From: DYMC01 sp035406705
GTDB lineage: Bacteria > Verrucomicrobiota > Lentisphaeria > Victivallales > GWF2-50-93
NCBI GenBank assembly: GCA_964426675.1
Contig: CAYRRM010000011.1
Span: 1 to 64,000, forward strand
DNA: 64,000 bases
Direction: 5' to 3'
Made by a program: the position numbers and the translations under genes. Shown here one piece after another: positions 62,682-64,000 of this stretch (its first letter is position 1; every line of letters starts with the position of its first letter). The notes below the pieces were generated by a model. It ran no database searches. It had not been told where the DNA came from and saw only the letters and a program-made list of their open reading frames with translations.

Positions 62682-64000
62682 TCAAACGCCATTAAGTGGA
62701 GTTTTGTAATTTTCTATTAATTTTTCGAGTTCTGAACTGAAGTTAATTTTAAATTTTTTACTTTTTATAGAAATTTCGTTTTTGTCTGTTATAATCCCGA
62801 TTACGGCAAAAGGGATTCCATTTAAAATATTTTTTATTTTTTTCAAATTTTTTTCCGGGAATGTTGCTATAAATCTTGAATTTGATTCTGAAAATAAGAG
62901 CTCAGCAGGATTTTTGACTTCACCCGGGATTTTATCAAGGTCTATATCCATGCCGAGTCTGCCGGCAATTGCGATTTTCGCAAATCCAACAGAGAGTCCT
63001 CCAAGTGCAGGAGCGTGTAGAGAATGGAGTAATTCGTTTTGAGTGAGCAGTGTAATTTTTTTATAGATTTTCATTGCGAGTTTCGCATCAACTTTTGGAA
63101 CATTATTCCCGATTTGTCCTTTCATTGATAGGTATTCGCTTGCTCCCAGTTCTGCTTTTGTAATACCGATTACACAAAGCATATCCCCTGCGAATTTCGC
63201 AGATAGGTCCAGGGCTTTTGAAATATCATCTATTCTCGATATTGCGCTGAATAAAAGAGAAGGGAGAATGGATATCTTTTTTCCTCCGCGTGTACTGTCA
63301 TTTTTCATACTGTCTTTGCCTGAAATACATGGGACACCGAAAATTTTTGTATATTTATAAAGAGCTTGATTTGCCCGGACAAGCTGGGCTAATTTGTATT
63401 CACCGTCGGGAGTTTTTTCACTTTGAACAGGGTCTGGCCAGCAAAAATTATCAAGTCCAGCGATATGATTAATATTTCCTCCAGCGGATAAAATTCTCCT
63501 CACGGCAAGGTCGATTACCGAGGCTGTCATATGATAAGTGTCAATAAGGCTATACCGGGGAAGTATTGCTGAGGAAAGCACAATGCCTTCTTTTTCGAGG
63601 GCTTTTAGAGTTATGACGGTAGCGTCTGATAGGACGTCTCTTTTGACGCCACAGAATGGCTTGATTATACTTATACCTTTTACTTCGTGGTCATATTGTC
63701 TGGCTTTATATTCATTTGAGCATATATTTAATCTTGAGAGAATATTTTCAAAGTCGTTTTTAAGTTCTGTAGAAGAAGATTTTATTTTGATTTCCGGGAA
63801 TTTTGGTGGAGTCCATTTTGCCTTTAATTTCATTCGAGGTAATCCATTATGCATAAAGTTAAGGTCAAGGTATGCTACAGTTTTTTTTCCGTATTTTATG
63901 TGAAATTTTCCTGTATTTGTGAATTTCCCGAGAACAGTTGCTTCAACGTCTCTTTTTTTTGCCAGATTCAGGAATTTTTTTATATTGTTTTTGGGGACGG
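62682..64000 (-). CDS. purL: Phosphoribosylformylglycinamidine synthase, C-terminal part, runs off right edge
   Basis: The frame is open from the window edge to TGA 62682, about 438 residues of PurL, which makes FGAM in purine synthesis. It is recognised by TVAYLDLNFMHNGLPRM, VLSDATVITLKAL, the AGLDNFCWPDPVQSE block, GVPCISGKDSMKND and GLSVGFAKIAIAGRLGMDIDLD. Both AIR-synthase-like halves of the second ATP-grasp-like core are represented. The absence of a glutaminase domain at the C-terminus indicates a form needing a separate PurQ. The in-frame ATG at 63854 is internal. Four palindromes lie here (62971, 63076, 63190, and neighbours). Confidence 0.93.
   Translation of the reverse strand, partial: VPKNNIKKFLNLAKKRDVEATVLGKFTNTGKFHIKYGKKTVAYLDLNFMHNGLPRMKLKAKWTPPKFPEIKIKSSSTELKNDFENILSRLNICSNEYKARQYDHEVKGISIIKPFCGVKRDVLSDATVITLKALEKEGIVLSSAILPRYSLIDTYHMTASVIDLAVRRILSAGGNINHIAGLDNFCWPDPVQSEKTPDGEYKLAQLVRANQALYKYTKIFGVPCISGKDSMKNDSTRGGKKISILPSLLFSAISRIDDISKALDLSAKFAGDMLCVIGITKAELGASEYLSMKGQIGNNVPKVDAKLAMKIYKKITLLTQNELLHSLHAPALGGLSVGFAKIAIAGRLGMDIDLDKIPGEVKNPAELLFSESNSRFIATFPEKNLKKIKNILNGIPFAVIGIITDKNEISIKSKKFKINFSSELEKLIENYKTPLNGV

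Overview
The window is AT-rich (about one third G+C by eye) and comes from a diderm bacterium: it carries lpxD and skp/ompH (lipid A and outer-membrane biogenesis), an HtrA protease and two secretins. Five consecutive genes at 18.0-25.9 kb match the order and architecture of the Amuc_1102-1101-1100-1099-1098 pilus locus of Akkermansia. Together with a Cys-type sulfatase, a GntR-type regulator and TonB-like/squalene-cyclase-like toroid proteins, this points to the PVC superphylum (Lentisphaerota/Kiritimatiellota/Verrucomicrobiota). The exact lineage is inferred, not proven. Layout: 1-3.0 kb is an accessory patch. It holds the 5' part of a type III restriction-modification Mod gene, one intact AlbA_2/HTH regulator, and broken pieces of hsdM, hsdS and a second AlbA_2 gene. 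3.2-15.4 kb holds folB, a sulfatase, a family B DNA polymerase, an HtrA protease, an NIF3/YqfO-like protein, a TPR protein, lpxD, skp and a 1266-residue double DUF3857/transglutaminase protein, followed by tRNA-Pro(CGG). 15.7-17.9 kb has a small secreted protein, an orphan membrane-fusion protein and a GT2 glycosyltransferase. 17.9-28.3 kb is the type IV pilus-like cluster with two secretins. 28.4-41.7 kb holds a SorE-like dehydrogenase, murF, two bacteriohemerythrins, an AlbA_2 regulator, a MurU-AmgK fusion for peptidoglycan-sugar recycling, prmA, a uvrC interrupted by an in-frame TGA, a hybrid histidine kinase and rmuC. 42.2-45.2 kb is a GntR regulator with two tandem 4Fe-4S reductase-like genes. 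45.9-52.9 kb is a tight minus-strand run gmk-coaC-ctpA-plsY-gpsA-dnaG-ROK kinase. 53.0-58.0 kb has a SPOUT methyltransferase, a small secreted coiled-coil protein and a tandem duplication of a 545-residue TonB-like/toroid protein. 58.1-64 kb has nifU-nifS, and on the minus strand purL (running off the edge)-lipA-histidine kinase. The most unusual signal is not a gene. A perfect spaced palindrome, GCGA-N3-TCGC (usually TGCGA-WWW-TCGCA), occurs 28 times, every time inside a coding sequence and in several reading frames, where chance predicts well under one copy. It resembles the cyanobacterial HIP1 octamer GCGATCGC split by three A/T bases. It is absent from the accessory left end, the whole pilus cluster (15.4 kb without a copy) and the 52-62 kb stretch. 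I regard it as a candidate undescribed highly iterated palindrome with a matching DNA-binding, modification or repair activity.
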